This document shows, piece after piece, positions 1-8,268 of a stretch of 59,816 bases of DNA. Source of the DNA: Nocardia pseudovaccinii NBRC 100343 (GTDB taxonomy: Bacteria; Actinomycetota; Actinomycetes; Mycobacteriales; Mycobacteriaceae); the NCBI RefSeq assembly GCF_001613225.1, contig NZ_BDBY01000184.1, positions 1-59,816 on the forward strand, read 5' to 3'. Made by a program: the position numbers and the translations under genes. The notes beneath the pieces were generated by a model. That model was given only the letters and a program-made list of their open reading frames with translations, ran no database searches and was not told the origin of the DNA. Position 1 is the stretch's first letter; each line of letters starts with the position of its first letter.

Positions 1-462
1 CGTATCGTGGGCTCGCGGAACGGTCGAAAGGGCCGGTAGTGACATCGGCGCCGGAATTGGCGCCTCAGGTCTCCGCCGAACAGCGCACGCCGTAGGGTCG
101 ATTGCCCGGAGTGCGCCTGGGGATTGCGGGCGTTCTCCTCGGCGCTCACGTGTGGTAGGTCGGACCTGGCGTCGCGTATGGAGCACATACAGGTTCGATC
201 GACGTCGACGATCACTGGCGGGGGATCCGGCTCTCGCTGGCCAATGGCCCCGGGGATGGGCAGCCGCCGGGGATGCGGGATAGGAACAAAGTCCGCTTCC
301 CTCTGCGAGGCACCTCGATTTACCCAGTGCGACTGTGGGTTTCGAGTCGAAGAAGTTCACAGTGTGACCGGCGTCGCATGGGCGTGCCGTCATCCCGGCC
401 GGAGTCGGCAATCGGGCCGGGCAGCGCCGTAGAGGTCGCCGCCGCGGATTATCACCAATGCA
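1..462. other. Window edge, no supported gene
   Basis: No reading frame here shows a recognisable domain; the short frames that exist are arginine/serine-rich readings typical of GC-rich non-coding DNA. The last 10 bases enter an inverted repeat (ACCAA-N7-TTGGT, 454-470) that could be the autoregulatory site of the LysR gene that follows. The region may contain the upstream part of a divergent promoter whose gene lies outside the window. Confidence 0.4.
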
Positions 463-470
463 ATGTTGGT
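454..470. promoter_or_regulatory. Inverted repeat at the LysR gene start
   Basis: The repeat has arms ACCAA and TTGGT separated by 7 bases. It overlaps the most upstream candidate start codon of the LysR gene. LysR proteins commonly bind interrupted palindromes near their own promoters, so this is a weak autoregulation candidate. The arms are only 5 bp long. Confidence 0.3.
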
Positions 471-1413
471 TACCAGCCTTTCCGTTCTGGATAATCCAGG
501 AGTGGACGCCCTCGACATGAATCTGCTGGTTGCTCTGGATGCGCTGCTGGAGACCAACAGCGTCACCCAGGCCGCCGAGCGGCTACACACTTCGGCGCCC
601 GCGATGAGCCGAACGCTGGCCCGGCTGCGTCACGTGCTCGGCGATCCGCTGCTGGTGCGCGCGGGCCGCAATCTGGTGCCGACGCCGCGCGCGCTCGAAT
701 TGCGTTACGAGGTAAGCGTTCTGGTGGATCGGGGGCGGACGCTGCTCACCCCGCGCGGCGCACTCGACCCGACCACGCTGAAGCGCGACTTCGCCGTGCA
801 GGCGGGCGATATGGTCCTCGGGGAATTGACGACGCCGCTGCTGGCCGCCGTCCGCGCACAGGCGCCCGGCGTGACACTGCACCTACTCCCGGATCGCGAC
901 GAGGGCACCGCCGCGCTGCGTGACGGTCGCGTCGATATCGAGGTCGGCGTCATCGAGCACACCGATCCCGAGACCACCGTGCAACGCGTCCTGCGCGACC
1001 GCGTGATCGGCGTTGCCGCACCGCAACATCCGCTGATCACCGATCGTGTGACCGTGGCGCGGTTCGCCGCTGCCGCCCACCTCGGCATCTCCCGCCGGGG
1101 TCGCGCCCGCGGCCCCATCGATGACCGCTTGGCCCTGCACGGCCGCACTCGCCGCGTCGTGGCCACTGTCCCCGACCTCACCAGCGCCCTGCTGGCGGTC
1201 CGCTCGGGCGATCTGATCTGCGCCGTCCCCGCCGCCCTCACCGCGACAACGCGCACCGCACTCGGCTTGTGCGCCTTCGAAATCCCCCTGCCCCTCCCCG
1301 AAATCGCCATCGCCATCGCGTGGCACCCCCGCAATACCGCCGACAACGCCCACCGATGGCTACGCGAATTGATCCGCGGCACCCTCACCGGGCTGGACTC
1401 GTCCGGCCGGTGA
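463..1413 (+). CDS. LysR-family transcriptional regulator
   Basis: This is a DNA-binding regulator of 316 aa with an N-terminal winged helix-turn-helix (about residues 20-80; MNLLVALDALLE, then SVTQAAERLHTSAPAMSRTL, then DPLLVRAGR) followed by a LysR substrate-binding domain (about 100-300). The overall length is typical of the family. The start is uncertain. ATG 463 lies inside the inverted repeat ACCAA-N7-TTGGT, so GTG 502 or ATG 517, nearer to the AGGAG at 498-502 and to the usual family N-terminus, may be the true start. It ends 5 bp before a convergent gene and has no divergent target gene inside the window, so its regulon is unknown. Confidence 0.9.
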   Translation: MLVTSLSVLDNPGVDALDMNLLVALDALLETNSVTQAAERLHTSAPAMSRTLARLRHVLGDPLLVRAGRNLVPTPRALELRYEVSVLVDRGRTLLTPRGALDPTTLKRDFAVQAGDMVLGELTTPLLAAVRAQAPGVTLHLLPDRDEGTAALRDGRVDIEVGVIEHTDPETTVQRVLRDRVIGVAAPQHPLITDRVTVARFAAAAHLGISRRGRARGPIDDRLALHGRTRRVVATVPDLTSALLAVRSGDLICAVPAALTATTRTALGLCAFEIPLPLPEIAIAIAWHPRNTADNAHRWLRELIRGTLTGLDSSGR

Positions 1414-1418
1414 CCAGC

Positions 1419-2609
1419 TCAGCCCTCGGTGCGGATCGCGAAGTTCGGATCCACGCCGGGTAGTTCGTTCGGCACGGAGGACGGGTCCGGGCGACCGAAG
1501 GGGCCGTGCGGGTTGCGCTTGAGTTCGTCGAGCATGGCCTGCAACTTGTCGACGTGCGAGGTGTCCTCACCGGTCCCCGCGCGGTGCGCGCCAGGGGACA
1601 GTGCGCCGTTGTCCTCGGTGCGTGGTGCGGTCATACCGGTGTCGGGACGGGTTGTCGGCGTTGGGGATTCGTAGCCATTGCGGGGCGGGGAGGTGAGCGG
1701 CTCCAAGCGGCCGTTGCTCGAGCCGACCGAGCCGAAGTCGAGCCGGTCGCCGGTGGTCGTGGGTTGGGAGTTGGTGTAGGTCGGCGCGGAAGGTTCCGTG
1801 CCGGCCGGTATGGCCGAGTCGAGCCATTCGGGGCGCGAGGTGGGTGCGGAGAGCGGCTCGCTGCGATAGGTCGGGGGGACCGCGGGTGGCACGGGCTGCG
1901 GTGTCCGTGAGGGGAGGGACGGAGAGTCGTTGGGCGTTGCGGGGCCGAAGGGTTCGAGGTGTTCGGTGCGGGTAATCGGCGCGGTGAATTCGGTCCGTGC
2001 GGGGCGGGGCGCGATGTCTTCGGGCGCTTTCAGCCGCTCGTTGCGCCCGGTCGTGGCGTCCAGAGGTCCGGTCGGGGTCGCTAGGCGCCCGTTGGCTCCG
2101 GTCGTCGGCGTGATGAGCTCGTTGCGGCCGGTCTTGGGCTCGAGGCGCTCGCTGGTTCCGGTGGTGTCGGGGCGGTTGTTGCGTCCGGTCGGCGTTTGGC
2201 TGAGTACGGTGGTGATGTCGGGGAGGTCGTTGCGGCCGGTCTCGGTGTGCGCGCTTGTGGTGTCGGCTCGCCCGTTTACGGCATCGAGACGGTCGCGACG
2301 TGACGGAATCGGTTCGCGCCGTTCCCTGGTCGCGGGTACGGGCTCCGGGCGGACCCGCAGCGCGGGTTCGGCCGGTTCGTCACTGGGCTCGACGGTGACG
2401 ACCTGCTCCAACCGTGACCCGATCTTCGAAACATCCTCCCCGGTACGGAAAGCCCACGCCTCCAACTTGGCCAGGCGACCGGCCAGGTTACGGTCGTCAT
2501 CCACGTGGGCGGCGACCGCGTCGAGTTTATTGCTCACCTCGCGCAGGGTCGTCGCGAGACTCGACAAGAGTGCGCCGATCGATTCGCCACTCCGCTCGTC
2601 GTGGTCCAT
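1419..2609 (-). CDS. Low-complexity Pro/Thr-rich protein with N-terminal helical segment
   Basis: I do not recognise this 396-aa protein. Residues 1-75 are predicted helical with heptad character (LLSSLATTLREVSNKLDAVA and AGRLAKLEAWAFRTGEDVSK), compatible with a coiled coil. Residues about 80-340 are a disordered Pro/Thr/Arg tract with a recurring TGRN motif (four copies at roughly residues 120-200). The last 45 residues are again ordered (HVDKLQAMLDELKRNPHGPFGRPDPSS). There is no signal peptide or membrane segment. The start has a good site, AGAAGG 6 bases upstream of the ATG. It is convergent with the LysR gene. The long tract could be a linker or a surface-type repeat; no enzymatic function is suggested. 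Confidence 0.65.
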   Translation of the reverse strand: MDHDERSGESIGALLSSLATTLREVSNKLDAVAAHVDDDRNLAGRLAKLEAWAFRTGEDVSKIGSRLEQVVTVEPSDEPAEPALRVRPEPVPATRERREPIPSRRDRLDAVNGRADTTSAHTETGRNDLPDITTVLSQTPTGRNNRPDTTGTSERLEPKTGRNELITPTTGANGRLATPTGPLDATTGRNERLKAPEDIAPRPARTEFTAPITRTEHLEPFGPATPNDSPSLPSRTPQPVPPAVPPTYRSEPLSAPTSRPEWLDSAIPAGTEPSAPTYTNSQPTTTGDRLDFGSVGSSNGRLEPLTSPPRNGYESPTPTTRPDTGMTAPRTEDNGALSPGAHRAGTGEDTSHVDKLQAMLDELKRNPHGPFGRPDPSSVPNELPGVDPNFAIRTEG

Positions 2610-3009
2610 CCCATACCTTCTTCCCCGTATCGCCCGAAACTCCGCTCGTGGCCGGCCGATTCTATCTGTCGATCGGTACCGACGCGGTTCGAGGACCGGC
2701 CGTGGCCGCGCCGTGCACCTTTCGTCCGGTTACACGGCGGCTCTCGGTCGCTCGTTCGGCTGCATCGGCCGTGTCCAGGGAATGGCCGCAACTATCAATC
2801 ACCGGAATAACTATGGCAATGCTCTCGCGTGTCGCAATGAAATCGCTTGTGAGACAGCGCACATCGGCTGGTCGGAGCGTGTTCGCGGGTTGTGGCGCAC
2901 CCGAGCGCGGGGTATAGGGGGCTGGCGGGCGGGCCAAAGCTGACGCACTCTTGATCTATGGCGTAGGTCGTACCTGACCTGCGGTGGTTTTGGGCAGGGG
3001 TGAGGTCGC
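2610..3009. other. Divergent intergenic region (400 bp)
   Basis: This region separates a minus-strand and a plus-strand gene and must hold both promoters. I see a TATAGG hexamer near 2913 that could be a -10 element for the downstream plus-strand gene. The frames open on either strand are arginine-rich and look non-coding. Confidence 0.4.
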
Positions 3010-3993
3010 GTGAGAACGAAGCAGCGCGTTGAGCGGGCGTGCGGGCGTCGGGCGATGCTCGCCGAATTGGGGTTGTCGGACGGTCGCGTCGCGGACACCC
3101 GGGTGCCGGATGGTCGCGCACCCGTCGGCGGAGCGGTGGGGGCAGGGGGATACGGCTGCACATGTCCGGAATGTGCCGCCGCGCAATGGGATATCCAGCG
3201 GCTGAAGTATTGGCTGTGCGGTCGGCTCGCGTCCTACGGTGCGGAGGTGGCCGAGGTGGACCGCCGGGTGGGTGACGTCCCGGTGGACGTGTTCTGGCGC
3301 AGCGGTGATCGGCAGTATGCCATCGAGGTCCGTACCGGCCCGCTGGATCGGGAGTCGGCCCAGCACCACACGACGCGGCTGCGCACCTCCGGATGTGACG
3401 GGGTGTTGTGGCTGTGCCCGCCGGGCTATTGGGTCGGGCATCTGCCCGCGCTCGGCATCGCCGACTTCGCCCCGCCCGCCTGCGATTACCGGGCCGAAGA
3501 GGGCATGTTGGACACTTCGAACAGCGCGGTCGTCCTGCCGCGCCGTGAACCCTATGAACTGCGCGATTTCCTGTACGGCTGGGTGCGGGGCGAAATCGTA
3601 TGGGGCCACCGCGATGTGATGACAGGAGGATGGGCCACCGTGACCGACTGGGAACACCACACGAGGACGCAGGCCAGCGTCATCGCTCGGCAGCGCCAGG
3701 AGTTGGTCAACCAACGCACCACGCTGGCCCTGTCTCGAAAGTCCGTGCGGGACAAGCAGAAACAGATCCTGAAGCTCACCACCCGGCTGGAACGCGCCGA
3801 GGAGTCCGCACAGGATCGCGCGGACTCGCTGGCCGAGGTCAAGCGCAAGCTCGACAACCACCACCGCGTCGACGCCAGCCTGCGTGCCACCATCGTGAGT
3901 CTGCAGAAGGCGATCGGACACTGGCAGCTGATCACCTATTGCGCGATGATGCTTATCGTGACATTCATCGCGGGAGCGATGTTCGTGCGCTGA
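3010..3993 (+). CDS. CoiA-like PD-(D/E)XK domain protein with coiled coil and C-terminal membrane anchor
   Basis: The 327-aa protein has three parts. Residues about 50-65 hold a CTCPEC cysteine knuckle. Residues about 60-150 resemble the CoiA competence nuclease fold: a helix, then VPVDVFW, then a strand AIEVRTG, then an R-rich helix and the strand GVLWLCPPGYW. Residues about 215-295 form a long charged coiled coil, followed by one transmembrane helix at the extreme C-terminus. The acidic residues of the nuclease core (D in VDVFW, E in AIEV) are present, but the third core position is Arg rather than Gln or Lys. GTG 3010 is preceded by a GGGGTGAGG stretch. The last 29 bases overlap the convergent gene at 3965. 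CoiA is known for processing transforming DNA; a role in DNA uptake or defence is inference only. Confidence 0.6.
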   Translation: MRTKQRVERACGRRAMLAELGLSDGRVADTRVPDGRAPVGGAVGAGGYGCTCPECAAAQWDIQRLKYWLCGRLASYGAEVAEVDRRVGDVPVDVFWRSGDRQYAIEVRTGPLDRESAQHHTTRLRTSGCDGVLWLCPPGYWVGHLPALGIADFAPPACDYRAEEGMLDTSNSAVVLPRREPYELRDFLYGWVRGEIVWGHRDVMTGGWATVTDWEHHTRTQASVIARQRQELVNQRTTLALSRKSVRDKQKQILKLTTRLERAEESAQDRADSLAEVKRKLDNHHRVDASLRATIVSLQKAIGHWQLITYCAMMLIVTFIAGAMFVR

Positions 3994-5221
3994 GGTGGTC
4001 GGCCGGATGGTTGCCGGTCAGCCGGAACGGCGCGCGGTCCCAACGCCATTCGTTGCGCAGCACCAGCGCGATCAGGTCGAGCAGATCCAGCTCGACCTCC
4101 GCACGCAACTGCCGCACCGCGGACCAGTACACCGGCCCGCGTTCGACCGACTCCCGCAGTCGACTCTCGGCCTCAGCAGCTACTTTGCGCCGCAATAGAT
4201 CTGGGATCCCGATCTTGCTGCCCGTCCACACCAGCCAGCCCCAGCCGTTGGCATGCGCATGTGTGCGACCCGCCGCCGACTTGATCCGATTGATGTGGAA
4301 GCCGACATGTCCCAGCGGTTCGACATCGATCAGGACGACGCGGCCATCGGCCAGCCGTGCGGCGATGGTGGGGTAGTAGCTTCGTTCCGTGCCGTCTATT
4401 TCGAAGGTGACCGCACTCGGTTGCTCCTGGAATGTCTCGACCAGATCGCTCGCGTTCACCGTCCGAAGCAGCCGAGCCTCCAAGCCGGAATCGAACCCGA
4501 TATCGCGTCCGACCTTACCGAGATAGAACCGCCCGCGTCCTTCGTCGTCGCCGTCGACGGTGCGCGCCGAGGCGATCGGCAGGGGAGCGGGTCCTGGCGC
4601 GGAGGCGGGCCAATCGACCTGTCCCAGCCATGAATTCAGCTCACTCGTCGCCAGCGGCTCGTGCAGTTTCGCCAACCGCCGGTTCGTCTTCTTCTGCCAC
4701 CCCATGATCCGCTGCATGACATATCCGGCGACCCGCTTGGCATCCTCGCCCGCATGCCCCGCCAGGCGCAGCTTCAGATAAGCCAGCTCATTGGCGGCCA
4801 GATCGGTATCCGTCGCATAGGTCTCTACCAACAGCGCCCGCACCAACTGCTGATCTCGTGCCCCCACCGGGTACCGCGTCCCGAACACCTCGGCTGCCCG
4901 ATGTCCACTCAACTGCGCTTCCCGCAGAATCTGCGCTACTGCCCGGGTATGCAACTGTCGAACCCGATCCCGCGACAGATCGAATCGAGCACCGATCCGC
5001 GCCAACGTCTCCGGCGCATCCCCGCTCACCCCGAGCCGAAATCCCACGATGTCGGCATCGCGCCGCTTGCGATCCCCCCGCATCTCGATCAATTCGCCCA
5101 ATAGCTCGTTGATCTCCTCGAGATCGAACGACACATCCCCGGCGATATCGTCCAGCACCTCGGGATCGGCATAGTCGGTAGCCCGATCCCGCCCATCGGC
5201 CTCACTTGCCGTCACCTGCAC
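3965..5221 (-). CDS. Sigma-70 region 4-like HTH fused to a TnsA-like nuclease fold lacking catalytic residues
   Basis: This is a 418-aa protein. Residues about 75-105 read as a sigma region 4.2 helix-turn-helix (RFDLSRDRVRQLHTRAVAQI), so it likely binds DNA. Residues about 240-345 match the layout of TnsA-type N-terminal endonucleases: DSGLEAR, then FQEQP, then a strand YYPTIAARLADGRVVLIDVEP. In active members the corresponding strands read YxPD and (E/Q)VK; here the Asp is replaced by Thr and the Lys by Glu, so cleavage is doubtful. The GTG start at 5221 is followed two codons later by a second GTG. The 3' end overlaps the CoiA-like gene by 29 bp. Related sigma-like proteins of unknown role occur in actinobacteria; this assignment is structural, not functional. 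Confidence 0.55.
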   Translation of the reverse strand: MQVTASEADGRDRATDYADPEVLDDIAGDVSFDLEEINELLGELIEMRGDRKRRDADIVGFRLGVSGDAPETLARIGARFDLSRDRVRQLHTRAVAQILREAQLSGHRAAEVFGTRYPVGARDQQLVRALLVETYATDTDLAANELAYLKLRLAGHAGEDAKRVAGYVMQRIMGWQKKTNRRLAKLHEPLATSELNSWLGQVDWPASAPGPAPLPIASARTVDGDDEGRGRFYLGKVGRDIGFDSGLEARLLRTVNASDLVETFQEQPSAVTFEIDGTERSYYPTIAARLADGRVVLIDVEPLGHVGFHINRIKSAAGRTHAHANGWGWLVWTGSKIGIPDLLRRKVAAEAESRLRESVERGPVYWSAVRQLRAEVELDLLDLIALVLRNEWRWDRAPFRLTGNHPADHLSARTSLPR

Positions 5222-5404
5222 CCCTGACCACGACTCGGCTCCACTCGATATGTGCGCCGTAGCCTAACGCCGACCACCGACAACCCGGCCCATCCCGCCG
5301 ATCGCCCAACCGATCGGCCGCATCCGTCTCTGCCCGCTCGGTGTTAGTCCGCGCTGTCCTCGATATTTCCTGATCGTCGTGGGAAACGGTTCTATGCTCA
5401 CGTC

Positions 5405-6412
5405 GTGGGTCGTTTCCGCAGCAACGCCGAGTTGGCGCTGTGGATCATTGTCGCGGCGGTCGCGTATTTTGCGGCCGCCGAGGTCGGGTTGCGTTTTGCC
5501 TTGGTCGGCAATCAGGTCACGCCGCTGTGGCCGCCGACCGGGGTCGCCCTCGCATGTCTGTTCTTATTCGGCCTGCGTGCCTGGCCGGGCATCACGCTCG
5601 GCGCGTTGGCGGTGAATGCCTTGCTCGGGCCGACGCTTCCTGCCGTCCTCATGATCGCTCTCGGCAACACGGTCGCTCCGGTGGTCGCGTACCTGCTGCT
5701 CCGAAGGGTCGGGTTCCGCAGCGATTTCGTCGGAGTACGTGACGTACTCGAACTCGTCTTCCTCGGCGCCCTCGCCGCAATGCTGATCAGCGCGACGGTC
5801 GGTACTGTCACTCTGCTCGTGGCCGGTGTGGTTTCCGCACACGGTTTCTGGGGCGCCTGGTTGGTGTGGTGGACCGGCGACGCCGTGGGCGTGCTGCTGA
5901 TCGCACCGCTCATCCTTATCGGCAAAGGTATTCGCATACCCAAGGTCCGCAGTCCATTACGGGTAATCGAGGCCGCGATGCTCGCGATGGGCACATTCGT
6001 CGTCGCGGTATCGGCCACCGTGGTGTCGGCGAACCTGCTCTTCCTGGTCTTCCCGTTCGTGACCTGGGCCGCGATGCGCTTCCACCTGGCTGGCGCCCTG
6101 CCGTGTGCCCTGATCGCCTCGACCGTCGCCATCGTCGCCGTGACCCGCGACTTCCCGGCCTTCAGCGGCCTCGACCTGACCGCCAAAATGATCACCCTGC
6201 AAGCATTCAACGGCTCGGTCGCACTGACCGCCCTCATCCACGCCACCATCACCGCTCAACGCGACCGCGCCCGCCGAGCGGTAGACGACACCTGCACCCA
6301 ACTGGCCCAAACCGTCCTCACCATCAGCCAGGGCCGCCCTTTGGAAGGCGTCATCGACACCGCCCCCCGCCTCCAAACCCAACCCCCCACGCCCGGCACC
6401 GCCTCGAGCTGA
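5405..6412 (+). CDS. MASE1-domain integral membrane protein
   Basis: The 335-aa protein is almost entirely membrane-embedded, with about eight hydrophobic helices between residues 8 and 285. The N-terminal signature (AAEVGLRFALVGNQVTPLWPPTGVALA) is characteristic of the MASE1 sensory membrane domain. In other proteins MASE1 is followed by GGDEF, EAL or histidine kinase domains; here the protein stops after a short hydrophilic tail, so it is a stand-alone MASE1 module. The start is GTG. It is convergent with the SUKH gene, with 15 bp between stops. Its ligand and partner are unknown. Confidence 0.8.
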   Translation: MGRFRSNAELALWIIVAAVAYFAAAEVGLRFALVGNQVTPLWPPTGVALACLFLFGLRAWPGITLGALAVNALLGPTLPAVLMIALGNTVAPVVAYLLLRRVGFRSDFVGVRDVLELVFLGALAAMLISATVGTVTLLVAGVVSAHGFWGAWLVWWTGDAVGVLLIAPLILIGKGIRIPKVRSPLRVIEAAMLAMGTFVVAVSATVVSANLLFLVFPFVTWAAMRFHLAGALPCALIASTVAIVAVTRDFPAFSGLDLTAKMITLQAFNGSVALTALIHATITAQRDRARRAVDDTCTQLAQTVLTISQGRPLEGVIDTAPRLQTQPPTPGTASS

Positions 6413-6427
6413 GGCCATTCCCACCCG

Positions 6428-6988
6428 CTATGGAGTGCCACACGCGAAATCGTCGGCGAGGTTGTCCCACATCCCAACCCAGTAGTTGCGGTCGTCCTTC
6501 ATCGCCATAGGGTCGCGGATCGTCGACTGGTGCCATCGGTCGGCCAGGAGACGTTCGCCGATATCACGGTCCGCCCCAGCCAGCTCCCGCACGGTGGTTT
6601 GAAAAAGCCCCTGGAGCAACACAAACAGGGCGATGTCGGAATTGACCAACCGACGGTCGGACGGATCCTCCGCACAGATAAAGAACACCTGATCGGTGGC
6701 GACCTCCACAGCTACGCCGCATCCAGGATCGATATCCTCTGCCACGACGATGTATTCGCAGTCTTCCTGCCGGAACGAAAGCCGCAGGTTCCGGACGGGA
6801 ATGAGGCCCGCCGAGTCGACTGTCTCGACCGCAGGCAGGCCCACGGTCGAGAGGAATTCACGGGTCGGCACCGACAGCCGTGGGCTGACCAGTTCGGGTG
6901 GCACCGGTTGAAGATGATCACCCCAGACCCGACGGATCTCCTCCGCGGTGACCTTGCCGACACGGCTCTGGTCGTTGTTCCCTGTCAT
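6428..6988 (-). CDS. SUKH-4-type immunity protein (orphan)
   Basis: The 186-aa protein looks like the SUKH superfamily, subgroup 4. FLSTVGLP lies near residue 45, a central beta-rich stretch (CEYIVVAEDI, GVAVEVATDQVFFI) follows, and then RLVNSDIALFVLLQGLF near residue 120. SUKH proteins neutralise polymorphic toxins or act as general immunity factors and are cytoplasmic. No toxin gene with a delivery domain is adjacent: the neighbours are a MASE1 protein and a tRNA operon. It may therefore be a solitary immunity gene guarding against toxins from kin, or a remnant. The ATG start is clear; no strong ribosome-binding site is evident. Confidence 0.65.
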   Translation of the reverse strand: MTGNNDQSRVGKVTAEEIRRVWGDHLQPVPPELVSPRLSVPTREFLSTVGLPAVETVDSAGLIPVRNLRLSFRQEDCEYIVVAEDIDPGCGVAVEVATDQVFFICAEDPSDRRLVNSDIALFVLLQGLFQTTVRELAGADRDIGERLLADRWHQSTIRDPMAMKDDRNYWVGMWDNLADDFACGTP

Positions 6989-7009
6989 CCTCCGCCAATT
7001 CTCCCCGCG

Positions 7010-7042
7010 AAAAACAAGAAAGCCCCGGTAAAAACCGGGGCT
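7010..7042 (-). terminator. Rho-independent terminator of the tRNA operon
   Basis: On the minus strand a perfect 9-bp stem (AGCCCCGGT with ACCGGGGCT, short T-rich loop) is followed by TTCTTGTTTTT. It lies 18 bases past the 3' end of tRNA-Val(GAC), where an operon terminator is expected. Confidence 0.9.
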
Positions 7043-7060
7043 GACCTGGTAAAACGGTGG

Positions 7061-7132
7061 TGCGCGATACTGGGATTGAACCAGTGACCTCTTCCGTGTC
7101 AGGGAAGCGCTCTCCCGCTGAGCTAATCGCGC
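7061..7132 (-). tRNA. tRNA-Val (GAC)
   Basis: A 72-nt cloverleaf with acceptor stem GCGCGAT/ATCGCGC and discriminator A. The anticodon stem CTTCC/GGAAG encloses loop CTGACAC, giving anticodon GAC. The T arm contains GGTTCAATCC. CCA is encoded immediately after the discriminator (7058-7060). It is the last of three tRNAs transcribed together. Confidence 0.95.
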
Positions 7133-7133
7133 G

Positions 7134-7204
7134 AGGTGGAGACGGGAATCGAACCCGTGTGCACGGCTTTGCAGGCCGTTGCCTCACCACTCGGCCACTC
7201 CACC
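7134..7204 (-). tRNA. tRNA-Cys (GCA)
   Basis: A 71-nt cloverleaf with acceptor GGTGGAG/CTCCACC, anticodon stem ACGGC/GCCGT and loop CTGCAAA, giving anticodon GCA. The discriminator is U, as required for cysteine identity. CCA is not encoded. It is separated by a single base from tRNA-Val(GAC). Confidence 0.95.
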
Positions 7205-7248
7205 GTGCGAAGGGGGAAGGCTTTACTATTGCCTGGCCCTACTCCTCG

Positions 7249-7321
7249 AGCGGATGACGGGATTCGAACCCGCGACCCTCACCTTGGCAAGGTGATGCGC
7301 TACCAGCTGCGCTACATCCGC
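7249..7321 (-). tRNA. tRNA-Gly (GCC)
   Basis: A 73-nt cloverleaf with acceptor GCGGATG/CATCCGC, anticodon stem TCACC/GGTGA and loop TTGCCAA, giving anticodon GCC. The discriminator is U. It is the first gene of the Gly-Cys-Val operon, so the operon promoter lies upstream of 7321 on the minus strand. Confidence 0.95.
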
Positions 7322-7839
7322 ATTTGCATCTCTGGGGGCTTGCGGCCCTCCGTGGTGCGAGACAGAACATTAGCCGACGTTCGGCGCAACCTACAAATCC
7401 GCTGGTAGAAGAGCCTGAAGTTGAATTACACGGGTGTTGTTCGCGACGTGGGGTAGGGCGAATCCTGGGGTGAGCGTGCCCGAGCCGTGCCTTTCGCTTG
7501 CGCCACATCCGAACCCGCCGTAGGGCAGGGGCGTCGGCAAGCGGTATCGGGGTCGGCCCTGGCCAACCATGCCGCCGGGCGGGATCGAAGCCGAACCTCG
7601 CGCGCTCGGATGGCAAAGCCCGCGAGCCCTGATGGGTGGTCCCGCGGCTGTGCACGTGAACGGCTACTCCGGGACTCACTGCGCCACTCTGCAATTCACG
7701 ACCCCGCGGCAATGCCAGCCGCGAATCTCGACGGCTGATCGCCCGTGTCGGGGTGGCGATTTGGTGGGACGCCGGTAGTGCGTGCTAAGGTTCCATCTCG
7801 TTCGAACGGCTGCTCTGCCGCCGCTCGAACACCAAGTTC
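7322..7839. other. Intergenic region between divergent tRNA units, no gene seen
   Basis: It must hold the promoters of the tRNA-Gly operon (minus) and of tRNA-Val(CAC) (plus). The open frames here have no recognisable sequence and are probably incidental. No attachment-site duplication of the flanking tRNA 3' ends was noticed. Confidence 0.4.
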
Positions 7840-7911
7840 GGTCCCATAGCTCAGCGGGAGAGCGTCCGCCTCACACGCGGAAGGTCGCTGGTTCGAAACC
7901 AGCTGGGACCA
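7840..7911 (+). tRNA. tRNA-Val (CAC)
   Basis: A 72-nt cloverleaf with acceptor GGTCCCA/TGGGACC, anticodon stem TCCGC/GCGGA and loop CTCACAC, giving anticodon CAC. The T arm contains GGTTCGAAACC. The discriminator is A and CCA is not encoded. It is transcribed away from the other three tRNAs. Confidence 0.95.
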
Positions 7912-7922
7912 CCCACTGAACG

Positions 7923-7957
7923 AGGTCGGTGCACAGCGAGTGCCCGGCCTTCTTTCG
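7923..7957 (+). terminator. Probable terminator of tRNA-Val(CAC)
   Basis: Imperfect stem AGGTCGG-TGCAC pairing with GTGC-CCGGCCT with one bulged base, followed by TCTTTC. It starts 12 bases after the tRNA 3' end. Confidence 0.6.
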
Positions 7958-8018
7958 TATCGGCACAGTGTCCGCCGCATCTCCGATCGATCCCGACCCG
8001 GGATACCTCCTGTCATGC

Positions 8019-8034
8019 TGTGACTTGGGTCACA
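8019..8034. promoter_or_regulatory. CRP-like palindrome upstream of first SulP-carbonic anhydrase gene
   Basis: TGTGA-CTTGGG-TCACA is a perfect match to the TGTGA-N6-TCACA consensus of CRP/GlxR-type cAMP receptor proteins. It lies 235 bp before the start codon and 62 bp (start to start) before a 19-bp element. The same arrangement recurs before the second copy. Confidence 0.65.
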
Positions 8035-8080
8035 TTTTGATAGCAGTTAGTCCCATTTGCAACATAAGCCTTTCCATGTG

Positions 8081-8099
8081 CTTTGCGAAGTCTTTACTA
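8081..8099 (+). promoter_or_regulatory. 19-bp promoter element, copy 1
   Basis: CTTTGCGAAGTCTTTACTA recurs with a single change (G to T) at 10648-10666 before the paralogous gene. Its 3' end with the next base gives TACTAT, a plausible -10 hexamer (TANNNT). Conservation amid otherwise unrelated flanks suggests a promoter core or the binding site of a shared regulator. Confidence 0.5.
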
Positions 8100-8268
8100 T
8101 TGCGGCTGACCTTCGCGTCATGGGTCACTGCTTCACGAAGCTGCTCCATGCAGAGCAGATGTAGCACCCAGCGTTCTCAGAAAGCTTCGCCCGCCGCTCG
8201 CTTTCGATGCCAGTACATGTTCGACCGATGAACCGATCGGCTCCACGCCGTTTCGGCGAAGGAGAATA

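Noticed and set aside
7239..7840. Integration site or island boundary at the tRNA cluster
   Set aside because: tRNAs are often targets, but I found no direct repeat of a tRNA 3' end and no integrase in the window.
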